This document shows, in pieces, positions 16,828 to 25,319 of a stretch of DNA of 64,000 bases. Each line of letters opens with the position of its first letter. Within the stretch, counting starts at the first letter, position 1. Source of the stretch: Roseibium denhamense (GTDB lineage: Bacteria; Pseudomonadota; Alphaproteobacteria; Rhizobiales; Stappiaceae); NCBI RefSeq assembly GCF_009711415.1, contig NZ_SMLZ01000112.1, positions 124,001 to 188,000 of the forward strand. The letters run 5' to 3'. The notes beneath the pieces are model-generated. The model was not told the DNA's origin. It made no database searches and was given only the letters and a program-made list of their open reading frames with translations. The position numbers were made by a program, and so were the translations under genes.

Positions 16828-17266
16828 TGTGTCCCCAAACCTGAAATAGGTATTTTTTGTTTTGGACCGCTCCGACACTTCCGCCGCCGCGATGCCGCTA
16901 GAAAAGCAAATCTGTTTACGCATGAAAAGGGGGCACTGAAAAAAAATGAATATTTTTTAGCCAGCCGCCGACTTTATATTTTGCAACGCGGCACAATTGC
17001 GGGAAAAATACTCATTAGCAGGCAAGCAGGCGAAGTATTTTTCCTGCGTGGATTAGGTAACGTAATCGCTGCAGTTGCGCGCCCTTCAAAGATATTGGAC
17101 CACAACACCCAACGTTTGAATGTCACACTACGTCATCAATTGCTGATTTTACAACGCCTTCTGCATCGCAACCGTTATGGGGCCTAGGACTGCCATGCCT
17201 GGGAAATTGATTAATGGCGCCTGTGCAAGGTCCTGCCTGTGAAGTAAGGTCCAGCGCTCAAGCGGA
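16828..17266. promoter_or_regulatory. Divergent control region with an 11-bp inverted repeat
   Basis: A 439-base gap between the ABC operon and the HTH regulator, AT-rich around 16945-16990. GGAAAAATACT (17002-17012) and AGTATTTTTCC (17034-17044) are perfect inverted arms 21 bases apart, so their centres are about three helical turns apart, a spacing suited to a dimeric or looping regulator. I see no gene or RNA structure in the rest. The neighbouring regulator is the natural candidate to bind here. Confidence 0.55.
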
Positions 17267-18151
17267 GTGGAACACTTGGACGACACAGTTCAAAACAAAC
17301 CTGTTTTTCTTACAACAAGGGAAGTTGCCGACCTTCTGCGTGTTAAAGAGCGCAAGGTTTATGATCTTGCGGCAACCGAGGACATTCCACACCGGCGTAT
17401 CACCGGAAAACTGTTGTTTCCAGCTGACGAAATCGACGCCTGGCTGAACGCCTCGGGGCCGAGAAAAACTGTCCGGCCAAATGTGGTTGCCGGCTCCCAT
17501 GATCCTCTGCTCGACTGGGCGGTAAAGGCCTCCAATTGCGGGCTTGCAACACGTTTGGAAGGCAGCCAGAACGGGCTTGAGCTGTTTTTGACAGGCGAAG
17601 CCGCGTTGGCAGGCCTGCATATGCCAGACACCAACGGATGGAACGTGAATGGAGTCGCGGCAAGAAACCCGGCCAACAGCGTTCTGATATCCTGGGCTAA
17701 GCGGGCGCGTGGATTGTTGGTTTCTTCCGAACTTGATGTGTCTGGAAGTGACATAGCCGCGCTTCGCGGAAAACGTCTCGTCCTCCGGCAACAAGGCTCC
17801 GGATCCTTTGCTTTTCTCCAGAAGCTGCTGGCGAAGGCCGGAATCGGAATAGACGCATTTGCCACGGCGCCGAACACGGCGCATACGGAAAGCGATGCAG
17901 CTGCCAGTGTTGCCTTAGGCGAGGCGGATGTGGCCGTTGGGATCGAAGCCATGGCCAATCAATTCAAACTCAGATTCCTGCCGCTGGCCGAGGAATGTTT
18001 CGATCTCCTGATCGATCAGCGTGCGTACTTCACAGAGCCGGTGCAGCAGCTTTTCTCATTTGCAAGAACCAGCACATTTAATGAGCGGGCGACCTCCCTT
18101 GGCGGCTACGATCTATCTGAGCACGGCCAAGTAAGGTGGTTGTCACCATGA
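17267..18151 (+). CDS. Transcriptional regulator: excisionase-type HTH plus binding-protein domain
   Basis: A 294-residue protein. Residues about 13-62 form a MerR/excisionase-like HTH (LTTREVADLLRVKERKVYDLAATEDIPHRRITGKLLFPADEIDAWL). The rest resembles the periplasmic-molybdate-binding-like effector domain used in one-component regulators (COG1910 type), with VLRQQGSGSFAFLQKLLAKAGI typical. Translation starts at GTG; no signal peptide, so cytoplasmic. It is divergent from the ABC operon and creatinase cluster and probably controls it. Molybdate, tungstate or a small organic ligand are all possible effectors. A trmO-like pseudogene follows 13 bases later. Confidence 0.8.
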   Translation: MEHLDDTVQNKPVFLTTREVADLLRVKERKVYDLAATEDIPHRRITGKLLFPADEIDAWLNASGPRKTVRPNVVAGSHDPLLDWAVKASNCGLATRLEGSQNGLELFLTGEAALAGLHMPDTNGWNVNGVAARNPANSVLISWAKRARGLLVSSELDVSGSDIAALRGKRLVLRQQGSGSFAFLQKLLAKAGIGIDAFATAPNTAHTESDAAASVALGEADVAVGIEAMANQFKLRFLPLAEECFDLLIDQRAYFTEPVQQLFSFARTSTFNERATSLGGYDLSEHGQVRWLSP

Positions 18152-18164
18152 TCGGCAACGTCAA

Positions 18165-18517
18165 ATGAACGGGATCCGCGAAAATGAAGTGCAGATTGAT
18201 GTGCCCGAGCCCTCAGACGCGCGCTCAAAGGGCTTGACCGGTTTTCCAATGTAGAGCTGCTGTACTGGCTTGATCAGTCCCGGCGGGATCTTCTGATCCA
18301 AAACCCTGCGCATTCAAACGAGACCAAGGGAACATTTGCGCTGCGCTCGCCCGTCCGGCCAAACCCGATCGGCACAGTCATCGCCAAACTGGTCGCGGTA
18401 AACGGAGCCTCATTGATTGTCCGGGGGCTGGACTGCCTCGACGGGACGCCGCTGATCGATCTGAAGCCAGACCGCTGCGCTTTCACACCCAGGCAACCTG
18501 ATTGCCCGCCTTCTTGA
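18165..18517 (+). pseudogene. Degraded trmO/tsaA-like tRNA methyltransferase gene
   Basis: Two frames together recall the TrmO (UPF0066, tRNA m6t6A methyltransferase) family. An ATG-started segment reads MNGIRENEVQIDVPEPSDA. After about 18220 a different frame continues ALKGLDRFSNVELLYWLDQS, then KGTFALRSPVRPNPIG and LDCLDGTPLIDLKPDRCAF to a stop at 18515. The roughly 40 residues expected between the two parts are missing and the frame changes at the join, so an internal deletion of non-triplet length has destroyed the gene. It follows the HTH regulator by 13 bases. Confidence 0.75.
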
Positions 18518-18583
18518 CAAGACCTCGCCAAGATTGACAATCCCGCCCGAACCGCGTCAAACGGCAACAAACGGGAGGATTTG

Positions 18584-20698
18584 ATGCAAGACGGCACCGG
18601 GACTGAACATCACATCAACGATGTGATCAGCGTAGAAACTCAGGGGCCGGTTGGACTGATTTGCATCAATAATCCACCCGTGAATGCGGCCTCACATGCC
18701 GTGCGCAGCGGACTTTGGCAAGCAGTTGAGCTCCTCGCTGGAAACAAGACCATCCGGGTAATCGGCCTGTACGGCCACGGCCGCACATTTGTTGCCGGCG
18801 CAGATATTCGTGAGTTCGGAAAGCCGCCCCAAGACCCATGGCTTCCGGACCTTTGCAATTTCCTGGAGGAGTGTGAGACACCTATCCTCTGCGTCCTTCA
18901 CGGCACGACGCTTGGCGGTGGACTGGAAATTGCCCTGTCCTGTCATGCCCGCATTGCCTTGCCCGGGACAAAAATCGGCTTACCGGAAGTGACCTTGGGC
19001 ATTCTGCCAGGAGCCGGGGGGACACAGCGCGCGCCCCGGCTTGCGGGTGTCAAAGCGGCGTTGGACCTGATTGTAAGCGGGAAACCCATCCCTGCGGAAG
19101 AGGCTCTTGGCTGTCATCTCATTGATCGGATCCTTGACGGTGATCCAAGACAGGTGGCCCTGCAAGGCGCGTATGCCGTTCTGGCAGGAGACTTGCCCCA
19201 CAAGCGCACAGGGAGCCTAAAGGTCACGCCAGACCCGGCCGCGATCTCGGCCATGCGGGAGCACCTTAAGAAGACCCAACCGCTTCTCTTTTCTCCGCAC
19301 CGGTGTGTCGATGCAATCGAGGCGAGCACATCAGAGATGACGGAGGGCCTGGGACAAGAACGGCATCTCTTCAACGCGTGCATGGAGAGCCCACAGCGCG
19401 CCGGCCTCATCCACGCGTTTTTTGCCGAACGGGCCGTCAGCAAAATCCCTGAACGTCATGCCCTGCCCCGCCCCCTTGAAACAATCGGGGTCATTGGCGG
19501 CGGAACAATGGGCTCCGGCATTGCGACCGCGGCTCTACTTGCAGGCTTTTCTGTTAGCCTGACAGAACGCGATGAGACCGGGCTTTCGCGGGGTGTCGAG
19601 ACGATCGCGCAAAACCTTGAAGGGGCTGTCAAACGCGGAAAAATCTCAGACACAGACCGGCAATCGCTCCTGTCCGGCAAGTTAATGGCCAGCGTTGGTT
19701 TGGAGCCCCTCAAGACTTCGGATTTGATTATCGAAGCTGCTTTTGAGGACATGGCCGTCAAACAAGCGATCTTTTCCGAGCTTGATGGCATCGCCAAGCC
19801 GGGGGCTATACTTGCAACCAACACGTCATATCTGGACATCAATAAAATAGCAGCATCCACGTCCCGTCCCGGTGATGTCATCGGCCTGCACTTTTTCTCA
19901 CCGGCGCACATCATGCGGCTGATGGAAGTGGTCGTTGCGCAAGAGACCAGCCCCGATGCCGTGGCGACCGGGTTTAAACTCGCCAAGAATCTCGGGAAAA
20001 TCGCGGTCAGATCCGGTGTTTGCGACGGTTTCATCGGCAACCGGATCATGACTTTCTACAAGAAAGCAGCAGACTACATGATGCTGGATGGCGCTGATCC
20101 GGCTCAGATCGATAAGGCTTTGACCGGGTACGGGTTCGCCATGGGCCCCTATCAGGTTGCAGATCTCGCCGGTCTGGACATCAGCTGGGCCGCCAACAGG
20201 CGGCGCGCGGCAACGCGCCCGCCGGAAGAACGGTATGTGAGTGTGGCCGACCGCCTCTGCGAGGTGGGCATGTTCGGCCGCAAGACCGGCAAAGGGTTTT
20301 ACATCTACAATGACGGACATCCGCACCCGAACCCAGTTGCCCTATCCTTCCTTGCAGAAGAGCGGGGCGTAGCAGGGCTCAAGGGGCGCCCCTTTTCAGA
20401 TGAGGATATCGTAAACCGGTTTGTGACCGCCATGATTTTGGAGGCCGCCCGGGTCCTTGATGAAGGGATTGCTCTCCGGCCAATCGATATCGACGCCGTT
20501 TTCCTCTTCGGCTATGGCTTCCCGCGTTTCCGGGGCGGCCCGATGCATACGGCAGATCAAATTGGAGCACCCGAACTGGTGCGGCGTATCGAAACCTATG
20601 CCCTGGAAGACCCTTACTATTGGCAAGTGCCCAAATTGCTGCATGTCATGGCGGAGAATGGTTCGAGCTTCGAAGACCGGAACAGGGAAGCCCTGTAG
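18584..20698 (+). CDS. fadJ: FadJ-like enoyl-CoA hydratase / 3-hydroxyacyl-CoA dehydrogenase
   Basis: A 704-residue bifunctional beta-oxidation protein. The N-terminal crotonase domain (about 15-200) has GHGRTFVAGADIREF and LGGGLEIALSCHARIAL, and LPEVTLGILPGAGGTQRAPR. The NAD-binding dehydrogenase begins near 297 with VIGGGTMGSGIATAALLAGF, and two C-terminal HAD domains follow (IGLHFFSPAHIMRLMEVV; GYGFPRFRGGPMH). GGAGG lies 5 bases before the chosen ATG. No thiolase partner is adjacent, so it works with an unlinked one. It hydrates enoyl-CoA and oxidises 3-hydroxyacyl-CoA in the cytoplasm. Confidence 0.93.
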   Translation: MQDGTGTEHHINDVISVETQGPVGLICINNPPVNAASHAVRSGLWQAVELLAGNKTIRVIGLYGHGRTFVAGADIREFGKPPQDPWLPDLCNFLEECETPILCVLHGTTLGGGLEIALSCHARIALPGTKIGLPEVTLGILPGAGGTQRAPRLAGVKAALDLIVSGKPIPAEEALGCHLIDRILDGDPRQVALQGAYAVLAGDLPHKRTGSLKVTPDPAAISAMREHLKKTQPLLFSPHRCVDAIEASTSEMTEGLGQERHLFNACMESPQRAGLIHAFFAERAVSKIPERHALPRPLETIGVIGGGTMGSGIATAALLAGFSVSLTERDETGLSRGVETIAQNLEGAVKRGKISDTDRQSLLSGKLMASVGLEPLKTSDLIIEAAFEDMAVKQAIFSELDGIAKPGAILATNTSYLDINKIAASTSRPGDVIGLHFFSPAHIMRLMEVVVAQETSPDAVATGFKLAKNLGKIAVRSGVCDGFIGNRIMTFYKKAADYMMLDGADPAQIDKALTGYGFAMGPYQVADLAGLDISWAANRRRAATRPPEERYVSVADRLCEVGMFGRKTGKGFYIYNDGHPHPNPVALSFLAEERGVAGLKGRPFSDEDIVNRFVTAMILEAARVLDEGIALRPIDIDAVFLFGYGFPRFRGGPMHTADQIGAPELVRRIETYALEDPYYWQVPKLLHVMAENGSSFEDRNREAL

Positions 20699-20784
20699 CG
20701 GAACTGAGCATAAAACCCTTTGACACCGAGGATCGCATAAGCCAAACCGGCAAAAACCTCTTAAGCTCCACGACTAGGACCTTC

Positions 20785-21732
20785 ATGACCCAGAAACTGG
20801 TCATAGCCGTTTGCACTGCGCAGCGGCCCAAGATGCTCGAAGCTTGCCTCGATGCTTTAGATCAGCTCATTGTTCCAGCAGAGACGACTATTTCCATAGT
20901 GGTCGTTGAGAATGACCCCGAACCATTTTTCACTGGGGACAGGGCAGCCAAGATACGGGCAGGTCTTAAAACGGCACTACATTTCTATCATGAGCAGCGC
21001 AAAGGCATTCCATTTGCCAGAAATGCTGCGCTTGAGTCTGCCTTGGAGCATTCGCCGGATTGGATTGCACTAATAGATGATGACGAGCGTGCGGAGCCTG
21101 ATTGGATTGAGAAGCTATTAACTGCTTGCGAGGAGCACAATGCAGAAGTTGCGAACGGGCCCGTCCGCCGAATTTACGAACAACCACCCCCTCATTGGTG
21201 GAAATCGCAACTTTTAAAGCCGCGGCCAACAGGAACGATCATAACGGAAGCACCTACCAACAACATTTTAATGAGTTCGCGGCTCATTGCAGATGACGGC
21301 CTTGGCCTCCGGTTTGACGAGCGTTTGACATTCGGCAGCGAGGACATTGATTTCTTCCGCAGGGTCCATGCGCGTGGTGCCAAAATGATCTGGGTAGATG
21401 ACGCATTTGTGGAAGAGGATATTCCCGCGTCTCGAGTTACCACAAACCGTTTATTGAGCCGCATGCATATGGCTGCGACATCTGGCGCTTTTAATATTGT
21501 TTTGCGGGAAGGCCGTCTGAGGGCCGCGCTCCACTTCATCCCCAAAAGTGTCCGGCGCATGTTTTTCGGCTTCCTGGCAACTGTAATCGGGTTTCTCATA
21601 AAACCGTTTGCGCGGAAACGCGGCGAAAAACTGTATTATTATGGACTTATAAGACTCATGAAAGGGTCTGGCAACCTACGGGGGCTCATGGGACGGGCCC
21701 ACAATTATTATGATGTGATCGATGGTCACTAA
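20785..21732 (+). CDS. Glycosyltransferase family 2 protein
   Basis: A 315-residue GT-A fold transferase. The N-terminal nucleotide-binding strand is MTQKLVIAVCTAQRPKML; the acidic metal site reads ALIDDDERAEPDW (about residues 98-110). A hydrophobic stretch near 268-285 (MFFGFLATVIGFLIKPF) suggests membrane association. The ATG at MTQK was preferred over an earlier in-frame start inside fadJ. The stop lies 8 bases beyond the next gene's start, so the two transferases are coupled. Probably adds a sugar to a surface glycan; acceptor unknown. Confidence 0.85.
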   Translation: MTQKLVIAVCTAQRPKMLEACLDALDQLIVPAETTISIVVVENDPEPFFTGDRAAKIRAGLKTALHFYHEQRKGIPFARNAALESALEHSPDWIALIDDDERAEPDWIEKLLTACEEHNAEVANGPVRRIYEQPPPHWWKSQLLKPRPTGTIITEAPTNNILMSSRLIADDGLGLRFDERLTFGSEDIDFFRRVHARGAKMIWVDDAFVEEDIPASRVTTNRLLSRMHMAATSGAFNIVLREGRLRAALHFIPKSVRRMFFGFLATVIGFLIKPFARKRGEKLYYYGLIRLMKGSGNLRGLMGRAHNYYDVIDGH

Positions 21733-22795
21733 GCTTTCAAACCGGCCACGCAAGCTGGCGCACATTCATCTTGGCGTGGATGGCGGCGCCGAACGGTTTT
21801 TCGTGCGTCTGTCAAAGGCGTTGGCGGAACGTGATGTTGAGCAGATTGCATTCATTCGACCAGATCGCTCCTGGCGGGACGAATTGGCGCGGCACTGCGA
21901 TGTCCGCGAGCTGACCTTTAGCCGCTCGCATATCAAACGTCATTTCGTGCGCTGGCACATCACTCACGAAATAAAAAAATTTGGAGCTTCTTCAACCCTC
22001 GGCTGGATGAGCCCTGCCAGCAAATGGTTGCCAAAACCTGGCCCGAATATGCGCACTTTTCTGCGGTTGGGCGACTGGCCAGACGGTTTCCACACTTACG
22101 GGAACGTCCAACACCTGATCGGAAACACGCCGGACATCGTGGCACAAGCCATCGAGATGGGCTGGCCGGCCGACAGGGCGACCGTCATCTCCAATTTCGT
22201 GGAACCGCTTCCTGAAGACCTAAAACCGGTCGACCGAGCCGCATACAACACACCATCCGATGCAATTGTCTTGGTCCATCTCGGTCGCTTTGTTCAACGC
22301 AAACGGTTTGACCTAATGATCAAAGCCGTCGCGCAATTACCGCAAACGGTTCACGCCTGGCTTATTGGCGATGGCGAGTTGATGAATGAGATGATTGCGC
22401 TGGCGCGATCGTTGAGTGTCGAAGACCGGGTTCATTTTATGGGCTGGCAACGCGACCCGGCGCCGTACTTGAAGGCTGCGGACATTCTCGTTTGCCCAAC
22501 CGATGACGAACCTCTCGGCAACATTGTCCTTGAAGGCTGGAATGTGGGCCTTCCCGTTATCGCAGCAGCATCCCCAGGCCCTAGTTGGCTGATAGAAAAT
22601 GGTGTCAATGGACTACTATTTCCGTGTGGGGACGTGGAGGGGTTGATTTATTCGGTCAGGAACACTTTGGCGCGCGCTGACAAAATAAAAAGCCTTGTAA
22701 AAAACGGAACCCAATCTCTAGAGCAAAATTTGTCGGCAATATCTATTTCAGACCAATATTTACGGTTATTTTCGATGGATATATCATCATCTTAA
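21722..22795 (+). CDS. Glycosyltransferase family 4 protein
   Basis: A 357-residue GT-B enzyme. The N-terminal domain starts KLAHIHLGVDGGAERFFVRL; the C-terminal domain has VLVHLGRFVQRKRFDLMIKA (about 180-200) and the EX7E-type donor site DDEPLGNIVLEGWNVGLPVI (about 260-280). It overlaps the preceding GT2 gene by 11 bases and converges on the next gene with a 9-base overlap. The 3' end becomes AT-richer than the housekeeping genes. Role in surface polysaccharide assembly is inferred. Confidence 0.88.
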   Translation: MVTKLSNRPRKLAHIHLGVDGGAERFFVRLSKALAERDVEQIAFIRPDRSWRDELARHCDVRELTFSRSHIKRHFVRWHITHEIKKFGASSTLGWMSPASKWLPKPGPNMRTFLRLGDWPDGFHTYGNVQHLIGNTPDIVAQAIEMGWPADRATVISNFVEPLPEDLKPVDRAAYNTPSDAIVLVHLGRFVQRKRFDLMIKAVAQLPQTVHAWLIGDGELMNEMIALARSLSVEDRVHFMGWQRDPAPYLKAADILVCPTDDEPLGNIVLEGWNVGLPVIAAASPGPSWLIENGVNGLLFPCGDVEGLIYSVRNTLARADKIKSLVKNGTQSLEQNLSAISISDQYLRLFSMDISSS

Positions 22796-23485
22796 AAACA
22801 CATAGCTGATGCTGAGAGTTTCTATTAATCGAAACCCTTTCTTCTTCAAGCTTGACAACAAAAAATCGACATTGTCATTTCCAACAATATGGGGATGCAT
22901 CTCAACGATAAGCTTGTCGATATTTGAGAGATTTGTCTGACCCAGCAGGTCTATTTCAGCGCCCTCTACGTCCATAATGATCGCGTTGGGCTGGAACTCA
23001 GATATTACGTCTGAGATAGCGTCGCATTCAACAGTGGTTTTACCGCCGTAATTGCGATCAAAAACACTTGACGAAAAAATATTTTCTGCGAAGTAGAAAT
23101 CAACTTCCTCTGCAGTCAGTCCAACCGCTTTGTTTCGTAGTTTCGGTTTGAGCCCATTCAATTCGAAATTCTTTTCGATCGCGATGCGTGTCCTAGGATT
23201 TGGTTCGTAAGACAGGACGTTTTCTGAGCCGCATATACGAGCACAAGTCACACTTATCAATCCAACACCGGCTCCAATCTCTAACACCCTGTCGGTTCTC
23301 GATAGGTATTTTTGTGTAAGCAGTCTCTCTGGGCGTTCATAGACTTCCCGGAATAGGGCTTTCCGAATGTCCTTAGTAACGTGCTCCAAGGACGTCGAAA
23401 CACGGATGCCATCGATAGTGATTTGGTTAGGTTTCAGCCGTCGCCGGAGTGTTTTTTTTATATTGCCAAGAAGCTCATCAAACAT
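22787..23485 (-). CDS. FkbM-family methyltransferase
   Basis: A 232-residue SAM-dependent methyltransferase. The SAM-binding motif I is VLEIGAGVGLISVTCARICG (about 69-88), followed by VLSYEPNPRTRIAIEKNFEL and the FkbM-typical acidic motif AIIMDVEGAEIDLL (about 168-181). It is AT-rich compared with flanking metabolic genes and belongs to the glycan block, where such enzymes O-methylate sugars. Substrate not determined. Confidence 0.85.
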   Translation of the reverse strand: MFDELLGNIKKTLRRRLKPNQITIDGIRVSTSLEHVTKDIRKALFREVYERPERLLTQKYLSRTDRVLEIGAGVGLISVTCARICGSENVLSYEPNPRTRIAIEKNFELNGLKPKLRNKAVGLTAEEVDFYFAENIFSSSVFDRNYGGKTTVECDAISDVISEFQPNAIIMDVEGAEIDLLGQTNLSNIDKLIVEMHPHIVGNDNVDFLLSSLKKKGFRLIETLSISYVFLR

Positions 23486-23496
23486 GCTGTTGTTTC

Positions 23497-24402
23497 CTAG
23501 TCTACCGAACCGACATGCTGTTTAAAAACCAGCGCATAAAAGGACGCTTCCCTGGGATTTTTTGGTACGATGATTTCTTTATTCAGGCCTAAGTTTTCAA
23601 CGCATGATTTTTCTTGTTCGTAAAGGTACTCTAACCGGCCATTTCGGGTTTGATACGTTTTGACTTTGCCTTTCTGCCTCCAGTACATTTCACGCGTCAC
23701 GTCATTCCCCATGGAATAGATCTTCACGTCGAATATTGAAGAATCATCCAGAAGCCTAGAAATAGCTTTGGGCCCAAAACGCCGAAAACCGTGGTATCGA
23801 TGTTCTGCAAAACTATGGGGCGCCGGCACAAAATGAACATGTTGAATTTCTACCGCCTCATCAGATTTCAGCAAGCCAAAGACAGAACAATCAAACTGGA
23901 CGTGTTCCAGCACTGATTGAGTGAATATGCAATTCGCTCCGTTGACGTCGATCATATGTTCGCCGAGTGTGGCTTCCCTGAACGTTGCACCCGATTTTGT
24001 CAGATCTTCCCATGTAGGCCGCGCCTGAATGTCAACCCCCTGATAATCGGCACAATCAAGCACCGCATTTAGATGCCTCGAATAGAGCCCATAGCCGCAC
24101 CCAAGGTCGAGAATACGTGCGCCCGGTGTAAAAAACTCAGGCAATTTTTCCTGGATAAAATCGAAGCACAAGGCGCGCGTTGGACTGGCCACCAGGACTG
24201 GTTCACCAAAACTTTTTTCAAGCCTATCGATGTCAAGAACCGGAATATATGGCTCCACCGCAACCGGAAAGGTTTCAATCGGCTGGAGTAGTCGCTCCAC
24301 CCAAGCATTTAGCCGGTACTGAAGTTTCTGAACTTGAGTGAGTGGCACATCACCGCTAATTCTCTTCCAAGAACTACTTCTTCCAGTCATTTGTGTTCCC
24401 AT
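23497..24402 (-). CDS. Class I SAM-dependent methyltransferase
   Basis: A 301-residue protein with a SAM motif ARILDLGCGYGLYSRHLNAV (about residues 94-113), then QGVDIQARPTWEDL and an IFTQSVLEHVQFD motif. The first about 75 residues are a family-specific lead. A second ATG four codons in is an alternative start. It stands 11 bases upstream of the FkbM gene in the same direction, so they form a pair. It may act on a glycan or an aglycone; no closer family is recognised. Confidence 0.78.
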   Translation of the reverse strand: MGTQMTGRSSSWKRISGDVPLTQVQKLQYRLNAWVERLLQPIETFPVAVEPYIPVLDIDRLEKSFGEPVLVASPTRALCFDFIQEKLPEFFTPGARILDLGCGYGLYSRHLNAVLDCADYQGVDIQARPTWEDLTKSGATFREATLGEHMIDVNGANCIFTQSVLEHVQFDCSVFGLLKSDEAVEIQHVHFVPAPHSFAEHRYHGFRRFGPKAISRLLDDSSIFDVKIYSMGNDVTREMYWRQKGKVKTYQTRNGRLEYLYEQEKSCVENLGLNKEIIVPKNPREASFYALVFKQHVGSVD

Positions 24403-24497
24403 TCACGTATTTGAAACCCCTAGCGCTACGGGCGCTTAATGCAATCTGACGATAGGCAGCGCATTAAAAAACTTATCTCTACCGCAGCCATGCCTGT

Positions 24498-25271
24498 TCA
24501 GCTGAATAGGGTGTTTTTGGTAGCAGATGTATCAAAATCAAACCCGAAACTCTCAATATCTTTCGCATACCAATCGGCGACAATCTGAATTGTCCTATCG
24601 CAGTAGAAGGACTGATATCCAGCCCGCTCGCTTGACGACACATTCCGGCGTTCCAAAGGAGAATCTATCCCAAGATAGTTTGGTAATTCCTGATCAATCG
24701 CTTCAAGACGCAGTATATCCGCTGCGATAAAATGCTTCTCATCAACAACGTAATCCAACTGCGGATACCATCCTCGAATGGCTCTGTGCCAAAAATACTC
24801 TTTGTCACCCCACAAGTGGCGTTCCTCCAGGAATTCTTCAAAATTCCGCGCCGAATAATCCTTGGCAGCCGTTTGCAGCTTCATAGCCTGCATCGCAAAT
24901 GTGAACCTGGACACAACTCTTGACCACGGGTTCCGTACGATAGCAAAAGGAATACATGCTCGCCTTACGGACACATCAACATCCCTTAACCGGGCATGTT
25001 CATAGCCTGCATGATCACCAGTCTCAGACATGGTCTGGAGCAATACATTGGCATAGGATTTACTCTTTAGCCTTCTGCGGTTAGCAATTACAAGCTTCGG
25101 CTGCACGGTGTCGGCATATCGAAGCGACATTCCGCCATTTTTGGGGATATGAATGAAAAGGTACTTTTTGGGCACCAATCCGAGGCGGGCCGGGGCAAAT
25201 TTCAGGAAATTCCTGATTTGATAATCGTCCATATTATCCGTGCCGGAATTGAACCGCAGCTTCCGCTTCAA
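24498..25271 (-). CDS. Sulfotransferase family 2 domain protein
   Basis: A 257-residue protein. The 5'-phosphosulfate loop KYLFIHIPKNGGMSLRYAD (about 35-53) and the 3'-phosphate motif AIVRNPWSRVVSRFTFAMQ (about 115-133) are both visible, so PAPS is the likely donor. Alternative start at MDDYQIRN (residue 14). The gene lies in the same glycan block, which suggests that the surface polymer is sulfated. Carbohydrate acceptor unknown. Confidence 0.83.
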   Translation of the reverse strand: MKRKLRFNSGTDNMDDYQIRNFLKFAPARLGLVPKKYLFIHIPKNGGMSLRYADTVQPKLVIANRRRLKSKSYANVLLQTMSETGDHAGYEHARLRDVDVSVRRACIPFAIVRNPWSRVVSRFTFAMQAMKLQTAAKDYSARNFEEFLEERHLWGDKEYFWHRAIRGWYPQLDYVVDEKHFIAADILRLEAIDQELPNYLGIDSPLERRNVSSSERAGYQSFYCDRTIQIVADWYAKDIESFGFDFDTSATKNTLFS

Positions 25272-25319
25272 GGCTGCTAACTTATGCCGCCAACCCGGCT
25301 GCCACCAGACAGCTTGATA

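Noticed and set aside
18581..18583. TTG three bases upstream of the fadJ ATG as start
   Set aside because: The ATG has better spacing to GGAGG and the extra residue adds nothing conserved.
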